The position numbers and the translations under genes are program-made. From contig JAITUU010000056.1 of assembly GCA_031286165.1 (NCBI GenBank), forward strand, positions 1 through 64,000: 64,000 nucleotides of DNA, given 5' to 3'. The stretch comes from Bacteroidales bacterium (GTDB taxonomy: Bacteria; Bacteroidota; Bacteroidia; Bacteroidales; UBA1715). The notes beneath the pieces are model-generated. The model searched no databases and was not told where the DNA came from. It saw nothing but the letters and a program-made list of their open reading frames with translations. Of this stretch, positions 25,878 to 34,086 are shown in pieces (position 1 is the first letter of the stretch; every line of letters begins with the position of its first letter).

Positions 25878-26462
25878 TTAGTTGTATGCCGGATTTTTGG
25901 GAAATTCTGCCCACATTTTGTATTTTCCGCCCATAGTTTCAAGGCTATTTTTCCACAGATTTTTTGTGTCGGCGGCAAATATGGCACTGCGTGTGAGGGT
26001 GGTTACTATCCATTCGTTGTTGTTGAACTCGCGCTGTAATTGATTTTTGCCCCAACCACAGTAACCTACAAAAAAGCGAAAATCTCCTTCCGTGTTGTCG
26101 TCTGCAATGTAATCTTGCACGGTTTCAAATTCGCCGCCTACGTAAATATTGGGTAAAATTTGTGTACTGCGCGGAATTTTACTACCCAGCGTGTGCAGGT
26201 AAAACAATTCATCTACGCCCAGCGGACCGCCGCTTTGCAGTGGAAGTTGCTGTGAAAACAAGCGATTGATTTCCTTACTTACTTTGGGCGGAAGTTGTTT
26301 ATTGAGAAATAATCCAACGCTTTGATTTTCAGAATGTTCTATAAGCAACACTACCGACTGTGCAAATACGCTACTGCTCGAAAATGGCGTAGCAATGAGC
26401 ACTTTGCCGGTGTGCAATGCTTCATTGTTATGGGTTATATGGTAATTTTCGAGATTGAGCAT
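25878..26462 (-). CDS. YqgE/AlgH family protein
   Basis: 194 aa. GKVLIATPFSSSSVFAQSVVLLIEHSENQSVGLFLNKQ, QSGGPLGVDELFYLH and FFVGYCGWGKNQLQREF are family hallmarks. Function is poorly defined; a regulatory role has been suggested for AlgH. It begins 3 bp after the rhlE stop on the same strand, so the two are co-transcribed. Confidence 0.92.
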   Translation of the reverse strand: MLNLENYHITHNNEALHTGKVLIATPFSSSSVFAQSVVLLIEHSENQSVGLFLNKQLPPKVSKEINRLFSQQLPLQSGGPLGVDELFYLHTLGSKIPRSTQILPNIYVGGEFETVQDYIADDNTEGDFRFFVGYCGWGKNQLQREFNNNEWIVTTLTRSAIFAADTKNLWKNSLETMGGKYKMWAEFPKNPAYN

Positions 26463-26465
26463 TGG

Positions 26466-27875
26466 TTATGCGTTGTCGTTTTTCGGTGCTGTATTGGTGT
26501 TTGCTTTCTTTTTGCCCCAAAATCTTCGTTTATTGTGTTTTGGTTTTGCTTTTTGTTCTTCGGAACTTCCTTGTTCTGTCGGTTTTTCGCCGCCTTCGGC
26601 AGCAGGAGCGGAGTTGTTGCGGTGGTGTTTCGATTTGTGGTCGTGTCCGCTATTGCGGCGCATGGGTGCTTTTGTGCGACTTCTACCGCTGCTGCTGCGA
26701 CCAAATGACGATGAATTTTTGGGATTCCACACCGGCTGTGCACCAAATTCTTCGGGCAAAGGCAGTTTGGGAACTTCTTTTTCAATGAGTGATTCTATGC
26801 GCGAAAATTTGTACATATCGGCTTCGTTGATAAGCGTAATTGCTTCGCCTTTGGCATCGGCGCGTGCGGTGCGACCTATGCGGTGTACGTAGTCGGCGGC
26901 ATCGCCCGGTACATCGTAATTTATCACCACGTTGATTCCTTTAATGTCGATTCCGCGACTGAGAACATCGGTAGCCACAAGAATTTTGAGGCGTTTTGCC
27001 TTGAATTGCAACAACACTTCTTCGCGTTCGTTTTGTTCCAAATCCGAAGAAATTCCCGCTACGGCAAATTTTTCTTTACTAGTGCGCAGTGCACGTACCA
27101 GCGGCATAATGTTGCTTTTTTTAGACGTAAAAATAATCACACTGTCGTAATCGGGATTTTCTTCTAAAATGTGCAGAATTGCCGGTACTTTTTGATTGTT
27201 GCTTGTAAGATATGCTTTTTGCGTAACGCCGGCAGCGGGTTTTGCTATGGCTATGCTTATTTTTTGAGGGTTGCGCAGAATTTTATTTGCCAATGACTGA
27301 ATGGCAGGCGGCATGGTTGCGCTGAAAAACAGTGTTTGTCTATCTTCGGGCAGGTAAGCAAGCACGCGCTGAATATCATCGAAAAATCCCATATCGAGCA
27401 TACGGTCGGCTTCGTCTAAAATCAAGTGGCGCACGTTTTTAAAGTTCACGTATCCCAGCATCAGGTGGGCTATCAATCGACCGGGAGTGGCTATAATAAT
27501 GGTGGTTCCTTCTACCAACGCGCGTTTTTGCGCGTCCCAATCTTTCCCTTTGTCGCCGCCAAAAATTGCCTTACTCGAAGTATCGGTAAAATAGGAAAAT
27601 CCTTGAATTTCCTGATGAATTTGAATGGCGAGTTCTCGCGTGGGCGTAAGAATTACGGTGGTAGTGCCTTGTTGCCCGTTTACTACAATATCGTGCAACA
27701 CGGGAATTACAAAGGCGGCAGTTTTTCCGGTTCCGGTTTGTGCACAGGCTAAAATATCGTGTCCGGCAATAGCAACGGGAATAGCCTGTTCCTGAATGGG
27801 CGAGGCTTTTTCAAAGTTCATGTACGAAATTGCTTCGAGCAACTGTTCGTGTATGTTAAGTTCGTCAAAGGTCAT
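26466..27875 (-). CDS. rhlE: DEAD-box RNA helicase (RhlE type)
   Basis: 469 aa. Q motif ASPIQEQAIPVA, Walker A AQTGTGKTA, PTRELAIQ, ATPGR, DEADRMLDMGF, SATMP, then the second RecA domain with IIFTSKKS, TDVLSRGIDI and HRIGRTARA. The C-terminal 90 residues are basic, Ser/Arg/Lys rich and low complexity, for unspecific RNA contact. Unwinds RNA in ribosome assembly or decay. Confidence 0.95.
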   Translation of the reverse strand: MTFDELNIHEQLLEAISYMNFEKASPIQEQAIPVAIAGHDILACAQTGTGKTAAFVIPVLHDIVVNGQQGTTTVILTPTRELAIQIHQEIQGFSYFTDTSSKAIFGGDKGKDWDAQKRALVEGTTIIIATPGRLIAHLMLGYVNFKNVRHLILDEADRMLDMGFFDDIQRVLAYLPEDRQTLFFSATMPPAIQSLANKILRNPQKISIAIAKPAAGVTQKAYLTSNNQKVPAILHILEENPDYDSVIIFTSKKSNIMPLVRALRTSKEKFAVAGISSDLEQNEREEVLLQFKAKRLKILVATDVLSRGIDIKGINVVINYDVPGDAADYVHRIGRTARADAKGEAITLINEADMYKFSRIESLIEKEVPKLPLPEEFGAQPVWNPKNSSSFGRSSSGRSRTKAPMRRNSGHDHKSKHHRNNSAPAAEGGEKPTEQGSSEEQKAKPKHNKRRFWGKKKANTNTAPKNDNA

Positions 27876-27897
27876 AGAAATACTATTATAATTTGTT

Positions 27898-27905
27898 CAA
27901 AGATA
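27898..27905 (-). promoter_or_regulatory. -7 box TATCTTTG for rhlE-yqgE
   Basis: Minus strand, 22 bp before the rhlE ATG. Behind it (27911-27945) lies a run of AATTGTAAATT-type repeats. Confidence 0.55.
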
Positions 27906-27986
27906 CAATTTAATTGTGAATTGTAAATTGTAAATTACGAATTATTGAGATTTTTTTGATAGTTTGTCATTACACATAGTCTTTTT

Positions 27987-28050
27987 GTCATTCCGCACTT
28001 GATGCGGAATCTCTCCATAAATGTGAGATTCCTGCTTTTGCAGGAATGAC
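27987..28050. repeat. Composite palindromic repeat (GTCATTCC...GGAATGAC)
   Basis: Outer arms GTCATTCC and GGAATGAC; inner hairpins TTCCGCA-CTTGA-TGCGGAA and TTCCTGC-TTTT-GCAGGAA; middle arms GGAATCTC/GAGATTCC. A REP-like mobile palindrome of a kind widespread in bacterial genomes. It lies just after the GH3 gene stop and may act as a terminator. Confidence 0.75.
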
Positions 28051-28058
28051 GGGTGTTT

Positions 28059-31000
28059 TTATTCTATTGCGTTGTAAATAATGTGCTGAATAGTTGTTCG
28101 CACGTTCATTTGCGAAAGCAATTTATTGTCGGCAGTAGGATTTACGCGGTTGGAGAGAAAAATATAGAGCACTTCGTAAGTGGGGTCAGCCCACGCAATG
28201 GTGCCGGTAAATCCGGTGTGTCCATAACTTTGCAATGAAGTACATTTACAGGTGTTATCGGCTTTCTTCGGGCTTTCTTCGGGTCGGTCAAATCCATAGG
28301 CTTTGCGATTGCCGCTTTCGCAAAACGGACAACTTGTAAATAGTTGTATGGTTTCCGGTTTTATAAATTGAGTATCGCCGTAAGTGCCGCCATTGAGCAA
28401 CATTTGGAATACTTTTGCCAAATCGTTGGCATTGGAAAACAAGCCCGCATGACCGCTCACTCCGCCCAACATAGCCGCTGCGGGGTCGTGCACGTAGCCG
28501 TGAATTAATTGTCGGCGGAAAATATAATCGTGTTCGGTAGGGGTAATTTGCTGTTTGCTGAAAAATCGCAGGGGATTGTAACAGAGCGAGTGTGCACCCA
28601 ATTTATGATAAAATTCTGTTTCCATATATTGGTCTATGGGTTGATTGCTCAGGTTTTTAATGACTTCCGCCATGAGCATAAAGCCCAAATCGCTATATAC
28701 CACTTGTTTTTTAGGCAATAATTTTGCATTGAAAATTGTGGTAAACATGCTATCTTTCATGGCAGGATTGATAAATACTTTGTGCGCCACAGGCACGGAA
28801 TAAAGGTCGGTTTTTTCGTGAGAAATTGTACTGTCTTTAAACGCAAAATGGCGTGAAAGAAACACGCCATCACTGAATTTGTAAGGAAATTCAAAACTTT
28901 CCTTCTTGCTTTTTGTGCCCGGCTCCGAAAAATTGGCAATCATATTTTGCACAAAGGGCAAGCCCGCCGGCAGTTGCGATTGGTGGGTGAGAATGTTGTA
29001 AAACCGTAGCGTGTCTTTATCGCTGCCTTGCGCTTGCGGCAGGTAATCTACAAGTATGGCATCGAGGCGGAATTTTTCTTCATCATAGAGTTTCATAAGT
29101 CCCACCGTAGTTGCCGCCGCTTTGGTAATGCTGGCTATGTCGTAGAGTGTTTCGCTTTCTACTTCGCGCGAAGAAGAGGTGCTTACCGTGCCAAAGGCTT
29201 TGTGATACACCACTGCGCCTTTGCGAGCCACCAACACTTGACAGCCCGGCATTGCGGCAGCATCGAGGGCTACTTGTATCACGCTGTCAATTTTTTGCAA
29301 CGTATTTTCGTTCATACCCACATCGAAGGGTTCGGCATAGCGCAGGCGTTTTTGCCACGCAAGGGTAATGCCTGTGCCGGCTTTAATGCCGCCGGCAGTT
29401 ACCGGCAATGTTCCATTTGCCGGCAGTGCGCCAAAAAGTACTTGCGGTGTTTCTTGCTGCACCGCAGCGGTAAAATCATAGCCCACCACAATACTTGAAA
29501 TTGCAGGAACTACGGCGGTTAAGCGGTTCAAAATGTAAGGATTGCCATGCAGTACCAAAATAACGTTATTGCTTTTCGCAATTTGACTCACCATATCTAT
29601 ATGCGCATCGCTAATGCCGTAATTTTTTGCTGCATAGGCGGTCGATGCTTCTAAATTAACAATCACGGTAGTGTAGTCTTTCAATTTTTTGAGCACATCG
29701 GGCAGGTGCGAGGCAGCATTGGCAGGCGTTACAGTATATTTCGCGATATTTGTATAATTTTTTGCTACGGTGTAAAACGCATCATTTTGTGAATCGGAAA
29801 AACGCACGTAGGCAATTTTTTGTGTTTCCAATTTATTGATAGGTAGTTGTTTTTTACTGTCTTTTGCCACTGTAATAGCCGCGCGAATGAGTTTTTTATT
29901 GAGTGCTTTTGCTGCATCGGTATTGAGGTCTTTGTACAAATTTTCGAGCGGAATAGGAGAGAAAGTACTTGAAGTAAGTCCCGACCATGTTTTGGCTATC
30001 AATATTTTACGGCAGTGTGCGGTTATTATATCTTCACTAATTCGTTTCGATGCTATTGCTGCTTTAATTTCGCTAATGGCAGCAGCTACATTTTCGGGAA
30101 AAAGAAGGACATCGTTGCCCGCCAAAAGCGCACGAATTTCGCGGTCGCCCACCGGAAAATTTTTGGCAATACCCTGCATATTGAGTGCATCGGTAAATAC
30201 TAATCCTTTGAAATCCATATTTTTACGTAAAATATTGGTAATAATGGCAGGAGAAAGTGTGGAAGGAATATTTTTGGTTTTTTCCAATTCAGGCACATAC
30301 AAGTGTGCCACCATAACACCCGTAGCCCCACGCTGAATTAAGTAGCGAAAGGGGTAAAATTCTACTGAATCCAAACGTGCTTTTTTGTGAGGAATCACCG
30401 GCATATTGAAGTGCGAATCGGTGTCGGTGTCGCCGTGTCCGGGAAAATGTTTGATAGTGGTAAGTATTTGATTATCTTGCATTCCGGTCATGTAGGCTAA
30501 ACCTTTTTGTGCCACATTTTCGCGCAATTCGCCAAAGGAACGAAAGTTGATAACCGGATTGTTGGCATTATTATTTATATCCACCGAAGGCGCAAAATTG
30601 ATATGAATACCCATGCGATGGCATTGACGGGCAATTTCGGCACCCATAGCATAAATAAGCGTATTATCGGCGATTGCGCCCAACATCAACTGTTTAGGAA
30701 AAGAAATAGTACTGTCTAAGCGCATGGCAAGTCCCCATTCGCCGTCTATGGAAATCAAAAGCGGTAGTTTGCTAATTGATTGAAAATGATTGGTATATCG
30801 TACTTGTTCGGAAGGATTACTTTGCATAAAAATCACACCGCCAATATGACTTTCGCGTATCAATTTTTCGGTTTGTGCAAAGTTGCTTTGTTTTGGATTG
30901 GCATACACGGCTACCATAAATAGTTGCCCGATTTTTTCATCAAGTGTCATGGTTTTGAGCACACTATCTGCCCATGCGGTAGGCACGTTGGCAAACGGGT

Positions 31001-31106
31001 CGGGAGAAGGATTTACTGCGTGCGTGCATGGCGACTGTGGATTTAAAAAACCGTATATTACTGATACACATAATAATACGAAAATTATTTTCACAAAAGG
31101 TTTCAT
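28059..31106 (-). CDS. GH3 beta-N-acetylglucosaminidase fused to beta-lactamase-like serine hydrolase
   Basis: 1015 aa. Signal-anchor start (VKIIFVLLCVSVIYGFL). Residues about 40-390, NagZ-type GH3: MTLDEKIGQLFMVAVYA, KHFPGHGDTDTDSH (catalytic Asp/His pair), and VFTDALNMQG (nucleophile Asp). Middle region: GH3 C-terminal sandwich. Residues about 600-1010, class C beta-lactamase/transpeptidase fold: ASITK (Ser and Lys), YSDLGFMLMAEV (Tyr) and GHTGFTG (third motif). Such fusions are common in Bacteroidota and probably trim cell-wall muropeptides in the periplasm. Monocistronic. Confidence 0.93.
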   Translation of the reverse strand: MKPFVKIIFVLLCVSVIYGFLNPQSPCTHAVNPSPDPFANVPTAWADSVLKTMTLDEKIGQLFMVAVYANPKQSNFAQTEKLIRESHIGGVIFMQSNPSEQVRYTNHFQSISKLPLLISIDGEWGLAMRLDSTISFPKQLMLGAIADNTLIYAMGAEIARQCHRMGIHINFAPSVDINNNANNPVINFRSFGELRENVAQKGLAYMTGMQDNQILTTIKHFPGHGDTDTDSHFNMPVIPHKKARLDSVEFYPFRYLIQRGATGVMVAHLYVPELEKTKNIPSTLSPAIITNILRKNMDFKGLVFTDALNMQGIAKNFPVGDREIRALLAGNDVLLFPENVAAAISEIKAAIASKRISEDIITAHCRKILIAKTWSGLTSSTFSPIPLENLYKDLNTDAAKALNKKLIRAAITVAKDSKKQLPINKLETQKIAYVRFSDSQNDAFYTVAKNYTNIAKYTVTPANAASHLPDVLKKLKDYTTVIVNLEASTAYAAKNYGISDAHIDMVSQIAKSNNVILVLHGNPYILNRLTAVVPAISSIVVGYDFTAAVQQETPQVLFGALPANGTLPVTAGGIKAGTGITLAWQKRLRYAEPFDVGMNENTLQKIDSVIQVALDAAAMPGCQVLVARKGAVVYHKAFGTVSTSSSREVESETLYDIASITKAAATTVGLMKLYDEEKFRLDAILVDYLPQAQGSDKDTLRFYNILTHQSQLPAGLPFVQNMIANFSEPGTKSKKESFEFPYKFSDGVFLSRHFAFKDSTISHEKTDLYSVPVAHKVFINPAMKDSMFTTIFNAKLLPKKQVVYSDLGFMLMAEVIKNLSNQPIDQYMETEFYHKLGAHSLCYNPLRFFSKQQITPTEHDYIFRRQLIHGYVHDPAAAMLGGVSGHAGLFSNANDLAKVFQMLLNGGTYGDTQFIKPETIQLFTSCPFCESGNRKAYGFDRPEESPKKADNTCKCTSLQSYGHTGFTGTIAWADPTYEVLYIFLSNRVNPTADNKLLSQMNVRTTIQHIIYNAIE

Positions 31107-31139
31107 AGTAGTTGTTAGTTGTTAGTTGTTAGTTGTTAG
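31107..31139. repeat. (TTAGTTG)n tandem repeat
   Basis: TAGTAGTTGTTAGTTG... gives about four to five copies of a 7-bp unit directly between the GH3 gene start and the yigZ stop. Confidence 0.8.
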
Positions 31140-31808
31140 TTATTCAGTATAGATTGCTTCACGTTGTTCGCAATGACAGTCTTGATTCTGTTTGTGTATA
31201 TCTTCACCTTTGCCGTTCGTAATTTGTAATTGGTAATTCGTAATTGAAGCCAAGAAGGATTCTGCGTGGGTAATGGGTATGGCGCAGGTAAGGCGGCAGG
31301 ATTGATTGAACGATTGTGAAATCACACGAGCGTTGTGTTGTTTTAGTATTTGATTTACCGTAGTTTGCAATGAATATTTACAGTTGATTGTGAAGTGTTT
31401 TTCAATACTTCGTTCTACTATATGTGCAGCAGAAAGTGCCTCGCGAGCGGCTTCTTTGTATGCTTGTATCAGCCCGCCTACGCCGAGCAAGGTGCCGCCA
31501 AAGTAGCGAACTACACACAGCAATATGTTTGTCAATCCAAAGGCGTCTATTTGTCCCAAAATCGGTTTTCCTGCGGTATTGGCGGGTTCGCCGTCATCGT
31601 TTGTGCGATATTCGCTGCCGGAATAGCCAAGTTTATATGCCCAGCATAGGTGTCGTGCTCCGTGATGTTCCTTGCGCAGACTGTCTATGAGTGGTTTTGC
31701 CTGCGCTGCGGTATCTATGGGGTAGGCAAAGGCGAAGAATTTACTTCCTTTGTCCTTAAAAAGTCCTTCGCAGGGTGTTTCTATGGTTTTGTAACTACTT
31801 TGCTGCAT
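31140..31808 (-). CDS. yigZ: YigZ/IMPACT family protein with repeat-derived C-terminal tail
   Basis: 222 aa. KDKGSKFFAFAYPI, HHGARHLCWAYKLG, NDDGEPANTAGKPILGQI, VVRYFGGTLLGVGGLIQAYKEAA are the IMPACT-domain hallmarks, and a C-terminal ferredoxin-like domain ends near residue 188 (ITHAESFLAS). The last about 33 residues (TNYQLQITNGKGED..., HCEQREAIYTE) are encoded by two intergenic repeats, AATTACGAATT-type and the 31149-31177 element, so the gene has apparently lost its original stop and reads through. Possible role in ribosome-associated regulation; known only by family. Confidence 0.9.
   Translation of the reverse strand: MQQSSYKTIETPCEGLFKDKGSKFFAFAYPIDTAAQAKPLIDSLRKEHHGARHLCWAYKLGYSGSEYRTNDDGEPANTAGKPILGQIDAFGLTNILLCVVRYFGGTLLGVGGLIQAYKEAAREALSAAHIVERSIEKHFTINCKYSLQTTVNQILKQHNARVISQSFNQSCRLTCAIPITHAESFLASITNYQLQITNGKGEDIHKQNQDCHCEQREAIYTE
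31149..31177 (-). repeat. Dispersed repeat, copy 2 (inside yigZ 3' end)
   Basis: Minus strand GTCATTGCGAAC-AAC-GTGAAGCAATCTAT, the same element as 10419-10448 with a 3-4 base difference in the centre. Encodes the last residues of YigZ. Confidence 0.7.
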
Positions 31809-31827
31809 GGCTCACGGTAATAAAAAG

Positions 31828-31835
31828 CAAAAATA
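31828..31835 (-). promoter_or_regulatory. -7 box TATTTTTG for yigZ
   Basis: Minus strand, 19 bp before the yigZ ATG, giving a very short leader. Confidence 0.55.
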
Positions 31836-31928
31836 CATAGGAAATAGGAATGAGGAGTTAGACATAACAAAAAGTAGTAAACAAGTTTTGAGGCGAAATG
31901 CTTTGTGTAGTACTTGTTTTTTGCAAAA

Positions 31929-32300
31929 TCACCCCACAATGCGCATAGCAGCAAAGACTGCACTTACGCACAGGGCAAGAGAGGAAAGCATATACACAAT
32001 CATGGTGGCGAAGTGCTGAGTTTTCAGTAAATTTACCGATTCGAGTGCGAAAGTGGAAAAGGTGGTAAATCCGCCGCACACGCCCACTACAAAGAGCAGA
32101 AACAACCAATGTGTGGGATTTTTGTATAAATAGCCCATAAGTAATCCTATCACAAAACTCCCCAATACGTTTACCGCGAAGGTATGCAGCGGAAATCCGT
32201 GCAAGAGAATTTGGAACTTTTGCAGTGCAAGCGAAATAGAATAGCGCAGCACACTTCCCACGCCGCCGCCTACAAATACTATGGCATATTCTTTTATCAT
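31929..32300 (-). CDS. crcB: Fluoride channel CrcB (Fluc)
   Basis: 123 aa, four hydrophobic helices. GGGVGSVLRYSISL, TFAVNVLGSFVIGLLMGYL (Asn of the pore), GVCGGFTTFSTFALE (Phe-box and central Na site) are family hallmarks. A dual-topology homodimer exports fluoride. No fluoride riboswitch is possible, because it starts 3 bp after the esterase gene. Confidence 0.95.
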   Translation of the reverse strand: MIKEYAIVFVGGGVGSVLRYSISLALQKFQILLHGFPLHTFAVNVLGSFVIGLLMGYLYKNPTHWLFLLFVVGVCGGFTTFSTFALESVNLLKTQHFATMIVYMLSSLALCVSAVFAAMRIVG

Positions 32301-32303
32301 GGG

Positions 32304-33491
32304 TTATCGGTTGAGCATATCGCGCAAAATAAAATTCGTGAGTGTTTCTGCCATTTTTTGGTGTGTGGCTATGCTCGGATGCCAATCTTCGCCGTAAGGA
32401 GCGGTTTGTTGCCCCAAATTCAGGTATAACACGCGATTGTCGCCTTTTTCCACGAAATGACGGCGCACCGCCTGCACATATTCCTGTATGCGTGTCCACT
32501 GTTGCGCTCCTTTGGGGTAGTCATCGCTCATCATTACACCTACGGTGCAAATAATGGTTGCCTGCGGATAATAGGAGCGAAGGGTGTTGATAAAATCCAC
32601 GTAGGCATTCACAAATTTTTCTTGTGTTACGTATTTTGAGCGTCCCTTCACGCGCTCGGCATAAAAATCATTCGTACCCACGTTGATAACAATATAATTT
32701 GGTTCAAAATTTTTGCGGTCGGCTTCTGTCCACAGCGGTTGTGCGCTATCGGGAATTACACGGTCGTAGAATTGCGGCACGGTGCCTTTGGTGCTACCGG
32801 TATTGTTTTGAAACAATCCTCGCCCCGAATATGCTACGCAGGAATACTGCGCTATCAAATTGCGCGTGGTAATTGCGCCCCACGCCATAAAATTATTTTG
32901 ATTGACGGAATTAAAACCGCTGTTTTTTTGCACTTCCTCTGCTGTAAACGATGCCGCATTGCCGTAACCGGTGGTAATGGAATTACCGATAAATTCAATT
33001 TTTAAATTCGATTGCAGGCGCGGATAGTGCAATTCGGTACCCGGTTCTATAAAAAATCCCTGAAATGTCACCGTACCCACCTGACTTTCGGTACGCTTAA
33101 AAATTTCAATCGTGTGAATACTGTCGTTCAAATTCTCTGCGAGTGTGTAAAAGTGCTTTTCGGGGCGGAGTTGCAGAGGATTTTCTTGCACCGCGCCGTC
33201 TATAATTATGGTAAAATAATTGGTGCCTGTGGCAGTGCCGCTGCCGTATTCGGTAAATTCTGCCGCTATGGAAGAACCTTCAAAACTACTGCGAATGCTT
33301 ACGCCGCAGTGTGAAAACACATACTTCGCATCGTTGGACTTATCAACTCTGCCACTATACTGAATGTGGCTGTCGGAAGGTGCTATTTTTCGGTAATAAT
33401 ATTCTAATTCCGCAGGTTCCGGTATGCTATCTTTTTGTGCCATAAGCGGTTGTAGCGCAAGTGTAAAACAAATAAGAAGAAGTGTTTTCAT
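32304..33491 (-). CDS. SGNH-type carbohydrate esterase, CE2-like
   Basis: 395 aa. Signal peptide (MKTLLLICFTLALQPLMAQ), N-terminal jelly-roll domain (about 40-150), then a SGNH hydrolase domain: IEFIGNSITTGYG (nucleophile Ser), VINVGTNDF (Asn block), and EDWHPSIATHQKMA (Asp/His). This two-domain order is that of CE2 acetyl-esterases acting on plant polysaccharides. Secreted or periplasmic. It shares an mRNA with crcB. Confidence 0.88.
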   Translation of the reverse strand: MKTLLLICFTLALQPLMAQKDSIPEPAELEYYYRKIAPSDSHIQYSGRVDKSNDAKYVFSHCGVSIRSSFEGSSIAAEFTEYGSGTATGTNYFTIIIDGAVQENPLQLRPEKHFYTLAENLNDSIHTIEIFKRTESQVGTVTFQGFFIEPGTELHYPRLQSNLKIEFIGNSITTGYGNAASFTAEEVQKNSGFNSVNQNNFMAWGAITTRNLIAQYSCVAYSGRGLFQNNTGSTKGTVPQFYDRVIPDSAQPLWTEADRKNFEPNYIVINVGTNDFYAERVKGRSKYVTQEKFVNAYVDFINTLRSYYPQATIICTVGVMMSDDYPKGAQQWTRIQEYVQAVRRHFVEKGDNRVLYLNLGQQTAPYGEDWHPSIATHQKMAETLTNFILRDMLNR

Positions 33492-33510
33492 AATATATTA
33501 TGGTATGTGA

Positions 33511-34086
33511 TTACAATTCCAAATGCAGTTTTTGTTTGAGCAATTCCACCGCAGGATTTTTTTGTGCCAAATACTCGAATTTTTCGTGCGGCGTATATAA
33601 TTTTTGTTCTGTTAGCACTTCGGAAATCGCAATATTCAGCGAAAAACTTACGCCAAACACTTCGCGAAAGTGGCGAATAATGAGCGGTTGAATTTTTTGT
33701 TCAAAAGTGGATTGCTGCGTTGCGGCTTGCAGGGTACACTGTAATTCTGTGGCGGACTGGAGCGAGAGTTCTATATTTTGTGCAATTACCTGCAACTGCA
33801 TATCACCGGAAAATTGCCGCTTACATTCCTGCCATGCGGCGGTTATATTTCCTTGATTAACAGCACGTTGTGTGTGTATTTCGGTTTTTTCTTCCGGTTT
33901 TTGGTAGTTTACGGGTGTTTCCTTCACTTGGAGTGTTTCCTCCGGAGCAGGCGCAGTGCCCTGTTTCATATCTTTGAACGATTTGCTCAGCGTGGGGTAG
34001 AATTGTGCTTGTTTTGTGGCGGAGTTCGCTGGTGGAACTGTTGCGGTGGGAGCAGGTGTAAGATTTTCTTCTACGTCAGGACTTTT
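33511..34086 (-). CDS. dnaX: DnaX tau-specific C-terminal domain (reached by -1 shift)
   Basis: This frame is open from a stop at 34102-34104 down to 33511 and has no convincing start of its own near the 34083-34092 run. Read from the A10 run it gives KKKSPDVEENLTPAPTATVPP (Pro/Thr/Ala linker), then a folded domain ending YTPHEKFEYLAQKNPAVELLKQKL, which is the usual C-terminus of Bacteroidota DnaX. It therefore belongs to the upstream frame. A -1 shift, or addition of one A, makes a fused tau of about 556 aa. See the 34071-35180 entry. Confidence 0.8.
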   Translation of the reverse strand, partial: KSPDVEENLTPAPTATVPPANSATKQAQFYPTLSKSFKDMKQGTAPAPEETLQVKETPVNYQKPEEKTEIHTQRAVNQGNITAAWQECKRQFSGDMQLQVIAQNIELSLQSATELQCTLQAATQQSTFEQKIQPLIIRHFREVFGVSFSLNIAISEVLTEQKLYTPHEKFEYLAQKNPAVELLKQKLHLEL

